A stretch of 64,000 nucleotides of DNA from Powellomyces hirtus. Lineage: Eukaryota > Chytridiomycota > Chytridiomycetes > Spizellomycetales > Powellomycetaceae. Positions 26,224 through 36,800 of the stretch are shown piece after piece. The stretch spans positions 1,860,001-1,924,000 of the forward strand of contig JAHLKG010000002.1 in NCBI GenBank assembly GCA_025526995.1, in the 5' to 3' direction. Position 1 is the stretch's first letter; every line of letters begins with the position of its first letter. Position numbers and translations under genes: made by a program. The notes below the pieces were generated by a model. The model had not been told where the DNA came from. It did not search any database and saw nothing but the letters and a program-made list of their open reading frames with translations.

Positions 26224-28218
26224 ATGCCTACTGCAAGATCTCCCATTCTAGGAGTGCAGACCCGCCAACAAGCCCGTCAAGCCACACGAGAAGCCCAACG
26301 GGGTCTTGACGCTGAAGAAGACGTTAATATCGATGCCTCAATCTACCATGATTCCCACGACGCAGATGCCGATGTGGATGAGATGAATCATGGAGAAATT
26401 CATGCAGACTCGGCGATAGTACCGTCCGAAGTACCGACTGACATCGTCATGCAAATTCTGCAGAGGTTCAAGATGGAAATCGACGAAAAGCTCGACCATC
26501 GGATGGACAGGTTGGAGAGGACTTTATTGACTAGTTCAAACCCTCTCGCTACATCAACTTCCCATCAACAACCCGAGAAGTACGAAAAGCCTCATATCGG
26601 TGGTCATACTACGGCCGTTTCACCAATGAGAAGCCCAAAAGCGGGCCTTGAGTACCCTTTTCTACATCAACACATTACTCACGGCGAAGTTGAAGCCCCA
26701 GTTGCCCCTCACTTTCGTCCGTCTTCCCCAACGGAGAGCACAACAACTACGAGCAGCAGAAAGAGCGATGATCGAGACGCACAACGTACATCATTTGCAT
26801 ACTTCAAATCTGCAATCAATGCAGTATCTACATTCGACGGGACGGGAAATCTTTCAAAACTCGCCGACTTCATCGATCAACTTACTCTAGTCTTTCGCCT
26901 AAAACCTGTATCTGAAGAAGAACAACTCTCATTCATCTTCACGAAGCTCTCTGGCGAAGCAAAACAATGGTATCGTAATCATCAGAAAGATGCCGAACAA
27001 GGGATGGTGGAGCCCATCACAGACTGGGAATCCTTCAAGCCTCGTTTCCTCTCGCGTTACCAACCAAGCGATCACGAAGAAACTTTGCTCACTCAACTTG
27101 AGAGACTCCGACAAGGAAGTCATTCCATCTCGCAGTACAATACCTCATTCACGAAGATCACAAGTCAGATCCCCTTGAAGGTGCCGTTCGAAATCTACAA
27201 GTGGTTCTACCTTCGCGGAATGAATGAACATCATGCAGAGCTCGTCAGAACTCAAAGTTTCAAGGATCTCCATGGCCTCATGGCAGCTGCCAAGCGTCTG
27301 GATAACGGAAGTAACAAGAGTAACCAAAACAACCGTTTTGCCAAGAAGAGCGAAAACATCGCGCTCGAAGCCCAACCTTCAAAGAAAGACGGCTCAAGTC
27401 ACAAGAAGACCGACGCGAAGAAGACCACAGACACGAAGAAGAGACAGAACTTCCCCTGTTGGTTATGCAATTCGAATGAACATACCCCATTCAATTGTCC
27501 CCTCAAAGCCAAGGCAGTCGAAGCCTTAAAACCCGCTGCTAATGCCAACATTGCAGAAGCACATCACGCCACTACATTGGCTTACCTGGATTCGGGCTGC
27601 TCACAGCACATGACGAATGACATTTCCATTCTCGAATCCTACGAAGAGCACTCAACGCGCGTCAGATTTGGAAACAACGCCTTTCTCGATGCCGAAGCGA
27701 AAGGGAACGCTATCTTGAAGCTTCCAGATGGAGATGTACCTCTCACTGATGTTCTCTACGTTCCGAAACTTGCCAAAACTCTCATCTCGGTCTCCGCTCT
27801 CGCCAAAGATGGAAAGAGAGTCACCTTTGAAGATGAGAGCGCCGTCATTCAAGACTGCAATGGCACTATGAATGACATCACCATACCTCTCGTTCGAGGA
27901 ATGTATCACATCTCGCCAACTCCGATGGCTTTCGCTACTCAAACTCGCTCGAGGACACACACGTCCAATGTACCGACACACGCGTCGAAAAATACATCTA
28001 CCGAATTGACAAAATGGACAAACGCGTCCAATGTACCGACACACGCGTCCGATACATCGATTCAAGCACTCAACCTGTCGACAGACGCTACCGGTATGGC
28101 GGTCACGCGTTCTACCCCGCTCCAAGCCACGTCGGAGGGGCCGGCTGCCCCGAATGGGGGGCCAGCCGGCCCCATACTCTCCAGTGAGGGGGCTGGCCAG
28201 CCCCCCACTGGAGAGTGA
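26224..28218 (+). CDS. Copia gag-protease reading frame
   Basis: 664 codons from ATG 26224 to a TGA at 28216. Residues about 1-200 are disordered with a coiled coil (IVMQILQRFKMEIDEKLDHR). The gag core follows (FDGTGNLSKLADFIDQL; WYRNHQKDAEQG; YNTSFTKITSQIPLKV). A zinc knuckle C-x2-C-x4-H-x4-C lies near residues 412-425, then the aspartic protease with YLDSGCSQHMTND (D-S-G near 456). The frame runs on into a Thr/Ser repeat (TSNVPTHAS) and stops in a GC-rich segment. The integrase continues in the +1 frame, so the stop is probably due to an indel in that segment. Confidence 0.85.
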   Translation: MPTARSPILGVQTRQQARQATREAQRGLDAEEDVNIDASIYHDSHDADADVDEMNHGEIHADSAIVPSEVPTDIVMQILQRFKMEIDEKLDHRMDRLERTLLTSSNPLATSTSHQQPEKYEKPHIGGHTTAVSPMRSPKAGLEYPFLHQHITHGEVEAPVAPHFRPSSPTESTTTTSSRKSDDRDAQRTSFAYFKSAINAVSTFDGTGNLSKLADFIDQLTLVFRLKPVSEEEQLSFIFTKLSGEAKQWYRNHQKDAEQGMVEPITDWESFKPRFLSRYQPSDHEETLLTQLERLRQGSHSISQYNTSFTKITSQIPLKVPFEIYKWFYLRGMNEHHAELVRTQSFKDLHGLMAAAKRLDNGSNKSNQNNRFAKKSENIALEAQPSKKDGSSHKKTDAKKTTDTKKRQNFPCWLCNSNEHTPFNCPLKAKAVEALKPAANANIAEAHHATTLAYLDSGCSQHMTNDISILESYEEHSTRVRFGNNAFLDAEAKGNAILKLPDGDVPLTDVLYVPKLAKTLISVSALAKDGKRVTFEDESAVIQDCNGTMNDITIPLVRGMYHISPTPMAFATQTRSRTHTSNVPTHASKNTSTELTKWTNASNVPTHASDTSIQALNLSTDATGMAVTRSTPLQATSEGPAAPNGGPAGPILSSEGAGQPPTGE

Positions 28219-28372
28219 GAGTTGTGGGTGCTGCGGTGGGGGGCCGGCCGCCCCAAAAGCATCGGATGATGCTGAGGATGGTGCCCCCGAGGGGGCACCA
28301 TCCGCCGATGGCGCCGCCGCCGCCGCCGCTGCTTCGGCGGCTTCTTCTGGGGCTTGTTCTGGTCCCTCTTTT
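28130..28372. repeat. GC-rich hairpin cluster inside copia pol
   Basis: A sharply GC-rich, low-complexity insert between protease and integrase. It has an inverted repeat of about 20 bp with arms CTCTCCAGTG/CACTGGAGAG plus GGGGGCTGG/CCAGCCCCC at about 28176-28218, a second (GGTGCCCCC/GGGGGCACC) near 28278-28300, and a GCC-repeat run encoding poly-Ala. It lies where the gag-protease frame passes to the integrase frame. Confidence 0.85.
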
Positions 28373-31078
28373 CCAGTCAACGAAGGAACCCTCTGGCATC
28401 ACCGATTGGGCCATCCTGGCACTCACATCATGAAGCAACTCAAGCTCCCAATGACCAACGAAGTCTGCAAAGGTTGCGAGTTTGGTAAGCACAAGCGCTC
28501 ACCATTCAACGGTACGATGACACGGTCCAAGACGCCACTCGATCGCCTACATTTCGACCTAAACGGTCCGCACATACCCGCGGTTGGCGATGAGAAATAT
28601 GCCCTCGTTGTGATCGATGACTATTCACGCTTCACATGGATCTTCTTCTTGAAGGCAAAAAGCGAATCTACTGCAAAATTGATTGAATTCATCAATTTCA
28701 TTGAAAATCAGACCAACAAACGGGTCAGACAACTTCATTCCAATTGAGGAGGGGAGTTTGTCAATCACAATCTGAAAGAATTCATTTCAAAAAAGGGCAT
28801 TCTGCACGAACTCACCGCTGCAGATTCCCCACAGTCTAACAGTGTAGCTGAAAGGTTCAACCTCACCCTGTTCGATACCATTTGTTCTTTGGAACACTCA
28901 TACAGCATCCCGAAACTACTCTGGACCGAGTTAGCGGCTACATCAGTCTACTTACGGAATCGCCTACCCCACAAGTCCAATAACAACATTTCGCCGTACG
29001 AACGACTCAACGGCGAAGAGCCCTCACTTTCTCACCTTCGTGTGATTTGGGCCGATGCCTTCGTGCATCTCGTCAAGAGAAAACAAGTCTCAAAGTTGGC
29101 ACCGCGCGCCACACGTCTCAAACTCATCGGTTACGAATTTGACGGCGCTTACCGCTGTTGGGATGACAACCGTCAAGAAATAGTCATTTCTCGCGATGTA
29201 ACGTTCGACGAAAACTCAGCACTCGAACTCGCGAAAGACTACATTCCGCCCGAAGAACTCTACGAAGTCGAAGAGATTCTCGACTCACGTGATGGCCCGG
29301 AAGGCCCCGAATTCCTCTGCAAATGGCTAGGATTCGAAGACAAAGATAATACATGGGAACCTCTCGAAAATGTCAATCATTTGACAGTCTTCGCTGACTA
29401 CATCAACAAGAAGACGGCAAGCGCTCTTTCGGCTGCAAGTACCGAAGAACCCCAAACTTACAAACAAGCGCTCTCATCAGACGATGCGCCGAAGTGGACC
29501 AAGGCCATAAATGCCGAATTGAAGTCCCTTCATACCAATGAAACATGGGAAGTCATTAACCCCAAATCCTTACCGCACAATCAACGGCCCATCCGCACTA
29601 AATGGGTATTCAAGATTAAGCGAGACCTGAATGGTCAACCCCAACGATACAAGGCCCGGCTTGTAGTGAAAGGCTTCGAACAACGCTACGGCATCGACTA
29701 CAACGAAACCTACGCTCCGGTTGCCAAGATTGCTACCCAACGCGTCCTTCTCGCTCTCGCCGCCAGCCTAGGCTTGAAATGCCATCAAATGGATGTAGTA
29801 ACCGCATTCCTGAATGGGATTGTTACCGAGACCATCCTAATCTATGCCCCTGAAGGCTCTGGCTTTCCGCCCGGGACCATCCTTCGACTCTGAAAGGCCC
29901 TTTACGGTCTGAAACAAGCCCCGCGCGAATGGTACTCCCTACTTCACAAAGAACTGACTTCTTTGGGATTCAAGCGCCTGGCAAATGACAATGCCGTCTA
30001 CATCAGAACTCTACCTGAAAGTGACTCATCGCAGTACATCTCCGTCTACGTCGACGATCTCCTCATCTTCGCAAAGACCGAATCGGAAATCTCGTCAATC
30101 AAGACATCCCTGCACAACGAGTTCAACATGACAGACCTAGGCGAAGTCAACCACTACCTAGGAATGAGAGTTCGACGCGATTACTCATGGCACGTCATCT
30201 ACCTCGATCAAGAGTCATATGTAAATGACATCCTCGAGCGCTTTGGTATGCAAGATTGCAAGCCCGTCAACACTCCGATGGACCAGACCAAGCTCGAACC
30301 CTACGAAGTCGAAAATACAAAGACTTTACCAAACCCGCAAGAAGGAGAATATCGCGAAGTCGTTGGTTCTATCATGTACCTGATGATATGCACGCGTCCT
30401 GACATCGCTGTCGCGGTCAGTATGCTTTCTCGCTTCGCAAGCAACCCTTCGCCTCAACATCTGCAAGCTGCAAAGCGCGTCCTTCGCTACCTACGAGGAA
30501 CATCAGATTACAGCCTCTGCATCGGCGGAAACAACGTTACCCTTCACGGCTACAGCGATGCCGATTGGGGAAACAATATCATTGATCGACGGTCAATCAC
30601 TGGCTACCTTTTCTACATTGGAAATGCGGGCCCCGTTACTTGGGCTTCGAAGCGCCAACCCACCGTTGCTCTCTCATCTACCGAAGCTGAATACATGGCA
30701 CTTTCCTTCGCCACTCAAGAGACAATCTGGCTTCGCTCACTTCTGCAAGAACTCCAAATCCCCGAATATCTCGATGAAAGTGTTCGGCCTACAACGATCT
30801 ACGAAGACAATCAGTCATGCATCTCGTTGGCAATGAATCCCGTGCATCACGCCCGTACCAAGCACATCGACATTCGACATCACTTCATTTGTGATCACAT
30901 CGATAAGGAGATTCACCTGGAGTACTTACCCACCGCTGAAATGGTAGCCGACTCGCTCACGAAGCCTTTACCAGCCCCGGCATTCAAATACCATTGCGAA
31001 AGCATGTGCATCAAGCACTACGACAACACCATCACGCCAATGACGAAAGCGTCTATGACGGAGCTCCCGAATGAGTAA
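28219..31078 (+). pseudogene. Copia pol: integrase, chromodomain, reverse transcriptase, RNase H (broken)
   Basis: The frame +1 to gag is open from about 28031 and ends at 31078, interrupted by TGA at 28745 and 29891. Parts in order: HHCC zinc finger (WHHRLGHPG, later CKGCEFGKHKRSPF), integrase core from about 28550, where the second catalytic Asp reads Asn directly before the TGA, then Asn-Ser-Val-Ala-Glu with the catalytic Glu. A chromodomain follows at 29261-29410. Reverse transcriptase begins near 29560 (TKWVFKIKRDLNGQ) with YVDD at 30047-30058. RNase H has DADWGN, SSTEAEYMAL and YEDNQS. The TGA at 29891 lies just before KALYGLKQAP. Both TGA positions are commonly Arg in relatives. Confidence 0.9.
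29261..29410 (+). other. Chromodomain within the copia polyprotein
   Basis: YEVEEILDSR, then FLCKWLGFEDKDNTWEPLEN and VFADYIN: the YxVExIL, KWxG and NTWEP landmarks of a chromodomain, including the aromatic positions (Y, W). It sits downstream of integrase and upstream of reverse transcriptase. Confidence 0.88.
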
Positions 31079-31105
31079 AATCCCATCATCGCGGATCGAT
31101 TGCTC

Positions 31106-31117
31106 GGACAGGGGGTG
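31106..31117 (+). promoter_or_regulatory. Polypurine tract of the copia element
   Basis: GGACAGGGGGTG directly precedes the 3' LTR; the usual plus-strand primer position. Confidence 0.7.
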
Positions 31118-31484
31118 TATTGGAATGTTGAGACTTGCGCACTCAACGTTTGGTCCTTACATTAAATCCTTACTTGGATTCTCCGACTAGAACGCGTGAC
31201 CACCATACCGGTAACGCTAAGAGCTGAATTGGATCACGTGTGATCACGTGATTGGAGAAAAAGTAGATTAGAACGCTCGAAGCGAGACATTACCGACAAG
31301 ACTTTAAGACATAAAAATACATTCACATACATTACATCTCCGTGCATCTGACAACGCTACATCGTCATCTGCATCACAGAAGAGCTCTGTAACTCCCCTT
31401 TACAAAGTATACTGGAGGCCACATCGAATTCGGCCAATCCTCTGCAATTCCGATAAAGTACTGGAAACGCCGATATCTCCAATA
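31118..31484 (+). repeat. 3' LTR of the copia element
   Basis: 367 bp, same length and termini as the 5' LTR; followed by the GAATT duplication at 31485-31489. Confidence 0.95.
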
Positions 31485-31696
31485 GAATTTGATAAAAGGT
31501 AAGCTGTTTTTTTAATTTGATTGACACAGTAGATAATATCCAAACATGCATCAATAGACACTACATTACAAAAATTGTAACTAATTCTCAATCAAAAAAA
31601 AAAAAAACATATATCGGTAGATAATATCCAAACATGCCTCAATAGACACTACATTACAAAAGTTGTATCTAATTCTCAAAAGAATCACAACAATAA

Positions 31697-31995
31697 GTGA
31701 TTCTCTTGAGAATCAATTACAATTTTTGTCTTGAGAAGCACAGTCCAAGTGCCATTATGTTCACTTTAAACCGTTGCACACAACATATGTTGTGGCGGTC
31801 CGGTCCAGATGCGCTATCATGATCCATCTTGCGGATGGAATGTGGATCCAACTGCAGCCGGGTGTGGTGAGTATCTTGAGCAAGACATTCGAGCTACTTC
31901 AGCGGAAACCCGACCTGTGAGGATGTTTCGTCTTGAGAAATAACTACGCTGAAGTATGTTCTTTGGTTATATCTGATGCTTTCAAAAGTGAGGTT
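31697..31995 (+). repeat. First copy of a ~300-bp repeat, cut by a solo LTR
   Basis: Matches 32526-32825 at roughly 80% or more by eye. Its 3' end (GAGGTT) is interrupted by the solo LTR and resumes at 32352 with AGGTTAATAT, as in the uninterrupted copy. No recognised coding capacity. Confidence 0.75.
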
Positions 31996-32351
31996 TATTG
32001 AAGAAATCGGCACTTTCGGTACTTTATCGGAATTGCAGAGGATTGGCCGAATTCGATGTGGCCTCCAGTATACTTCATAAGAGGGGGTTACAGAGCTCTT
32101 CTGAGATGCAGTTGACAATGTAGTGTTGTCAGCTGCACGGAGAAGTGATGTATGTTATGTTTTAAAGTCTTTTCGGTAATGTCTCGCTTCGAGTGTTCTA
32201 ATCTACTTTTTCTCCAATCACGTGATCACACGTGATCCAATTCAGCTCTTAGCGTTACCGGTATGGTGGTCACGCGTTTTAGTCGGAGAATCCAAGTAAG
32301 GATCTAATGTAAGGACCAAACGTTGAGTACGCAAGTCTCAACATTCCAATA
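31996..32351 (-). repeat. Solo LTR of the copia family, minus orientation
   Basis: 356 bp, reverse complement of the copia LTR with moderate divergence, ending TCCAATA at 32351. Flanked by the duplication AGGTT at 31991-31995 and 32352-32356. No internal region, so it arose by LTR recombination. Confidence 0.92.
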
Positions 32352-32525
32352 AGGTTAATATGAAATACACTATTTTATTTTTTCAAGAGAATCACAAACA
32401 CTACATTACAAAAATTGTAATTAATTCTCAAGAGAATCACTTATTGTTGTGATTCTTTTGAGAATAAGATACAATTTTTGTAGCTTATTGTTGTGATTCT
32501 TTTGAGAATAAGATACAATTTTTGT

Positions 32526-32825
32526 AGTGATTTTCTTGAGAATTAATTACAATTTTTGTCTTGAGAAGCACGATTCAGGTGCCATTATGTTCACTTTAAA
32601 CCGTTGTACACCCCACGTGTTGTGGCGGTCCGATCCAGATGCGCCATCACAATCCGTCTCGCGGATGGAACCTGGATCCACCTGCGACAAGGTGTGGTGG
32701 GGTATCTTAAGCAATACATTCGAGCCTCTCCGGCGAGAATTCAACCTGTGAGGATGTTTCGTTTTGAGAAATAACTACGCTGAAGTATGGCGTTGGTTAT
32801 ATCTGATGCCTTCAAAAGGGAGGTT
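32526..32825 (+). repeat. Second, uninterrupted copy of the ~300-bp repeat
   Basis: Shows the empty site (GAGGTTAATAT) at about 32820-32830 for the solo LTR in the first copy. Differences between copies include several CG to TG or CA changes. Confidence 0.75.
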
Positions 32826-33435
32826 AATATACTATTTTATTTTTTCAAGAGAATCACAAACACTACATTACAAAAATTGTAATTTACTCTCAAGAGACTC
32901 ATTTATTGTGGTGATTCGTTTGAAAATTAGATACAATTTTTGTAATGTAGTGTTTATTGATGCATATCACTTTTTTGAACTTTTTTGATCCAGTTATGTA
33001 GTGTCTGTGAATCTTTTAAGAATTAATTACAATTTTTGTAATGTAGTGTCTGTGATTCTCTTATTCAATTCAGTTAAAAAAAAATATAGACAACAAAACT
33101 TGCTGAAAGATACACACAACAAACAACGTTATGAAACTTAATTCAAATGTGGAATGACTTTCAAATCTCTAAAACTTCGCATAGCACGTGTCTTCGGCGC
33201 CTTCAGAGTCAGGCACAGCGGGGCCTACACATTCAGTCAATGCTTCAGGGCATGGCCTGCCCCATAATAGGTACCCAGAGTAATAGAAGTGTATGCGTCA
33301 ACCGTGTGATTTAAGGTTTACTTTGTCTGGCATTTTTGAAAAACGGCACTGGAAGTCGAGAAGAGTTTGTTTGATTCGGTTTGATTCTGCAAACTTTGGG
33401 ATCTCCTTGTCAATGGGATTGGCTTTTTCAAAAAC

Positions 33436-33497
33436 AAAAAATAGAACCTATAATACTATGCATTCGACAGTAATTTCTGTATCATTAGTATATCTTC
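33436..33497 (-). repeat. 62-nt inverted repeat, right arm
   Basis: Inverted partner of 25641-25702 (60 of 62 positions by eye). Confidence 0.85.
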
Positions 33498-33822
33498 AAA
33501 AGGTACTGTTGCAGCACCAATCACTACTATGATTCATATTTCTTTCTCTATGCTGATGCTGTCATCAATTTATTTATCTTTTGGGCATCAATCTATAACT
33601 TCCACATCCTATACATGTAGAGCATCAGCCGGGAAGTACTTCCAGATCCCCAAACAAAATTCACAACCAGACTTGGGGCTTTGCATGAGATGTACTTGTC
33701 TGACGTCCAAGATTGAGACAGAGCCACAGAAAACTCAGACTCTTTTCTCATATGTAATGACTGTGATACTCGAACACCAACACCCCCAAGAAAAGAGAAA
33801 ACGACTTCCCGCACCAAACTTT
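33498..33822. other. Intergenic, no gene seen
   Basis: AT-rich 3' flank of the SPRY/IQ gene; nothing recognised. Confidence 0.5.
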
Positions 33823-36800
33823 TCAGGCCTTCCCAATTTTCTGTCCGTCCCGCGTGTACGACACTTCCCGGCGGGGACACACAATCCCGCACGGGCGATA
33901 CATCTTGAGAATAAAGTGCGAGGTGCGTAATGATCTGCAGACGGCGGTGAGGAAGATGGCTTCGCCGTAGGAGAAGCGGAGGTGGATGTCTGGGCGGGAA
34001 GTGAAAACAAAGGGAAATTAGCTGCTTGTTTCTGTTTTCGTGAGTTTGGTTTCGCTTTGGGGGGACACGTACGACTCCGCACCCAGTAGCCCTTCCACAG
34101 CGCCTGGATCCTGGCTGCGGCTCTGTGCCTCGTTCTGACTTTTTCCGCGCGGACGCGTTTGTGGAGGTAGCTCCGCCAGCCGCTTTGGATAATGTAGGCG
34201 CCGTGGATGCGGAGCAGTTCCTTGCGGTGTCGCGCGACCGACTCGCCGAGCGCCCGAAGCCGTTGTCGCAGGTCGGGCCGGAGCAGTTGGCGGAGAGAGT
34301 AGCCGCGCCACACGCGTTGGATGTTGCGGGCTGCTTGGTATTTCTGAGCAGAGGGCGTTGTGGGAGGGGGGGAGTATAGAGGTGAGTTTTAGTCTGGTGC
34401 GCTGCGCTGGCAGCAATGCGTGGAAAGCGCTGTTTTGGGGGCGTTTACTTTACCTCCCGCAGACGTCTGACTTCGGAGAGCTGGTGATGTAACGGGCGCC
34501 ACCACGCGATGATGGTGTTGACGGCTTTTGTAAGATCTGTTGGGATCCGGTACATAGAGCAAGATATTAGTTCCCCATAATGTCTTGAGCAGCTACCGAA
34601 GCACGCCGGGGGGGGGGGCCAAACGTCTCCTACCTTCAATTTTGGCATTGTACCTCGCGGCAATGGGTGAATTCTTGAACATATGCCAATTGCGCCACTT
34701 GCGTTGAATGACGGTGGCAGCGCGATGGAGTTCCGGGATGGGTTCCTGGTAGATACACCGCATCAACGCGAGCCAGATCAGTTTTTTGCGGCGCCAGTTG
34801 CGTTGGATCTTGGCCGCGGCTTCGTTTTTGACGGCGCGGAGACGTTTGAGTTTTTTGCGCGCAACGAGTTGGATGAGCGTCGCGGCAATGTATTGTTCTT
34901 CGCGGATTTTGGCTCGCATCATGCGGCCGCGCATACGGCGCCATGCTGTGAGGGGGGGGGGGGGGGGAGAGAGAGAGAGATGTTAGGGGTGGAAAGTTAC
35001 GTCCCGGTGCTTCTTCTTCTCAGATTATTTCGCACCTCGTTGAATACGTGTACACGCCATCGACCGCCGATAAATGGATGGCGGAAACTGGGAGAAGCTG
35101 CGTTGAGCTTCGACCGCGAGATTGGCGCGGAAGTAGGTTTTATCCATAGACTGTGTTGGTGTAAGCCAATACAAATCAGCCAGAGTGTATACGGAGTGGA
35201 GGGCGGGAGGCAAGGTACAGCACACTTACACTTCGCAACCGATCCTCGTCTTCCGCATCTGTGCCCTCCCCGCCCTCCCCGCCTTTATCAATGATGCTCG
35301 TAGTGTCTAAAGCTTGAGAGCCACGACAATCCAGAGTTAGGAGCGCACGGCGAGGAATACAAAAATGTGTTTTTCAACAAGGGTTCCTCATTTGGCTTGT
35401 GTGAATGTGTACCTGCAGTGTTGTGATGCCGCAGAATATCCCCACATGGCAAAGCATCGACCTGACTGGACTTGAACGGGTTGTTTCCGAAGTTGACCCG
35501 AATTTGCGGACTTTCGGCATAGGCAGCGCCTGCCTCCGTTACTGGATAACAAAAAAAGGGCAATGGGGATATTTAGGGAACGAAACACAACGGGAGTCGT
35601 TTATAGGTACCTTGCAGTGCGAACGTGGGTATGAGCTCCGAAGACAGAATCACATTCCTGCCGGAAACGGTACATAATGAGGCCAACAACAACACACAAC
35701 CATATTTGAACCTGAGTACCGCATCCACAGAACGTACCGTTGCCGCCGCTGCTCATGTCTACTGAACGCCATCGCCCCACTCCCGAACGCGACATGTTGC
35801 AATTCACCATCAACGACCATGAAAATGCGGCCTTCGTACACATCCACAACGACGCCCCACGTGCGGAACCCCATAAAGTACATGCTGTCATCCTGCAGAT
35901 TGACATACCTGGTGAGGCGAAACATCAGATCGTTGTAGTTAGGGGTTTGTTAACGGTTGGTGGGTGTACTTACGAATGCGCTGTGCCTTGATAGAAGATT
36001 TCCCCCGTGGATGCGAACCCGAAACTCTCGGCATCGTCGCCAGGGTACCGCGCATGAGCGGAGGCGTTTACTTTCTTGGCTGCGGTAAAGCCTATTGCCC
36101 ATTGGTGAAAGTAAGTAAGCCCGCCATTCGTACCGATAGTCGCAGTAAAAGGCCCATGTTATCTACCAATTCTCCACGACGTTTTATCCGGAGCCGAGAA
36201 CTCGAAATAAAACCGATGCTCCCTCTGCAATCTCGCTCCAATCTGTAGGATCACTCCCAACGCACTCTCTGCATCAAAAGGGGTTCCATCCTCCTGCTGG
36301 CCTGTCGTCGCTCCCAATCCCAGGGCCGTGTTGTACCCGAGGGTTCTCAATCGCCGTTTGATGATCGCGGCCGCGTTTCCCGGATTGGCCAACACTGCCG
36401 CCGGGAGCTGGTGGGACGGGTGCACGGCATCAATCAAGCGGGAGAGAAGGTGAGAGAAGGAATAATTATCGCCCAACCCCGAGCGTTGCAGGCCAATAAC
36501 TTGTTCTTGCGTCTGCCGCACAAGTTCGCGAATGGTTGGGCGGGACATGAGCCGAGCGCGCCACGGGCCAGCGGTGGCGTAGATGCAGCCCCAATCACAT
36601 TTGAGGGTGCTGGTGGGGGCGTTGGTGGGGAGACCGAGGGTGTCATCACCGGGGACCGTGGTGAGGTGGACTTCGAGCCGATTGGCGTGCACGCTCACGT
36701 CGGCGGGGATGATGGGCGCGACAAGGAAGATCTGCGCTTTCACCACATCATGCACGTCAGAGACGGATGTACAAGTATTCTGTATCCCGCCGGCTCCCCC

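Larger units (their letters stand above)
25743..31484 (+). mobile_element. Full-length Ty1/copia retrotransposon with a chromodomain
   Basis: 5742 bp with 367-bp LTRs, a flanking 5-bp duplication, primer site, purine tract, and protein order gag, protease, integrase, chromodomain, reverse transcriptase, RNase H. Integrase before reverse transcriptase defines Ty1/copia. The two LTRs differ at only about three positions by eye, so insertion is recent. The polyprotein is nevertheless broken by one frameshift (about 28150-28220) and two TGA codons (28745 and 29891), so this copy cannot make full pol unless decoding is unusual. It is inserted inside an older repeat. Confidence 0.95.
31485..33100. 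repeat. Right part of AT-rich short-repeat array
   Basis: Continues the array interrupted by copia. The short unit appears forward near 31558, 31650, 32399 and 32864, and reverse-complemented (ACAATTTTTGTAATGTAGTG) near 31720, 32515, 32551, 32940 and 33030. It contains two related segments of about 300 bp (31697-31995 and 32526-32825), each with TGCCATTATGTTCACTTTAA and CCTGTGAGGATGTTTCGT. Confidence 0.8.

Noticed and set aside
24930..33100. CRISPR array
   Set aside because: Repeats are degenerate, irregularly spaced and in both orientations, and the window is eukaryotic.
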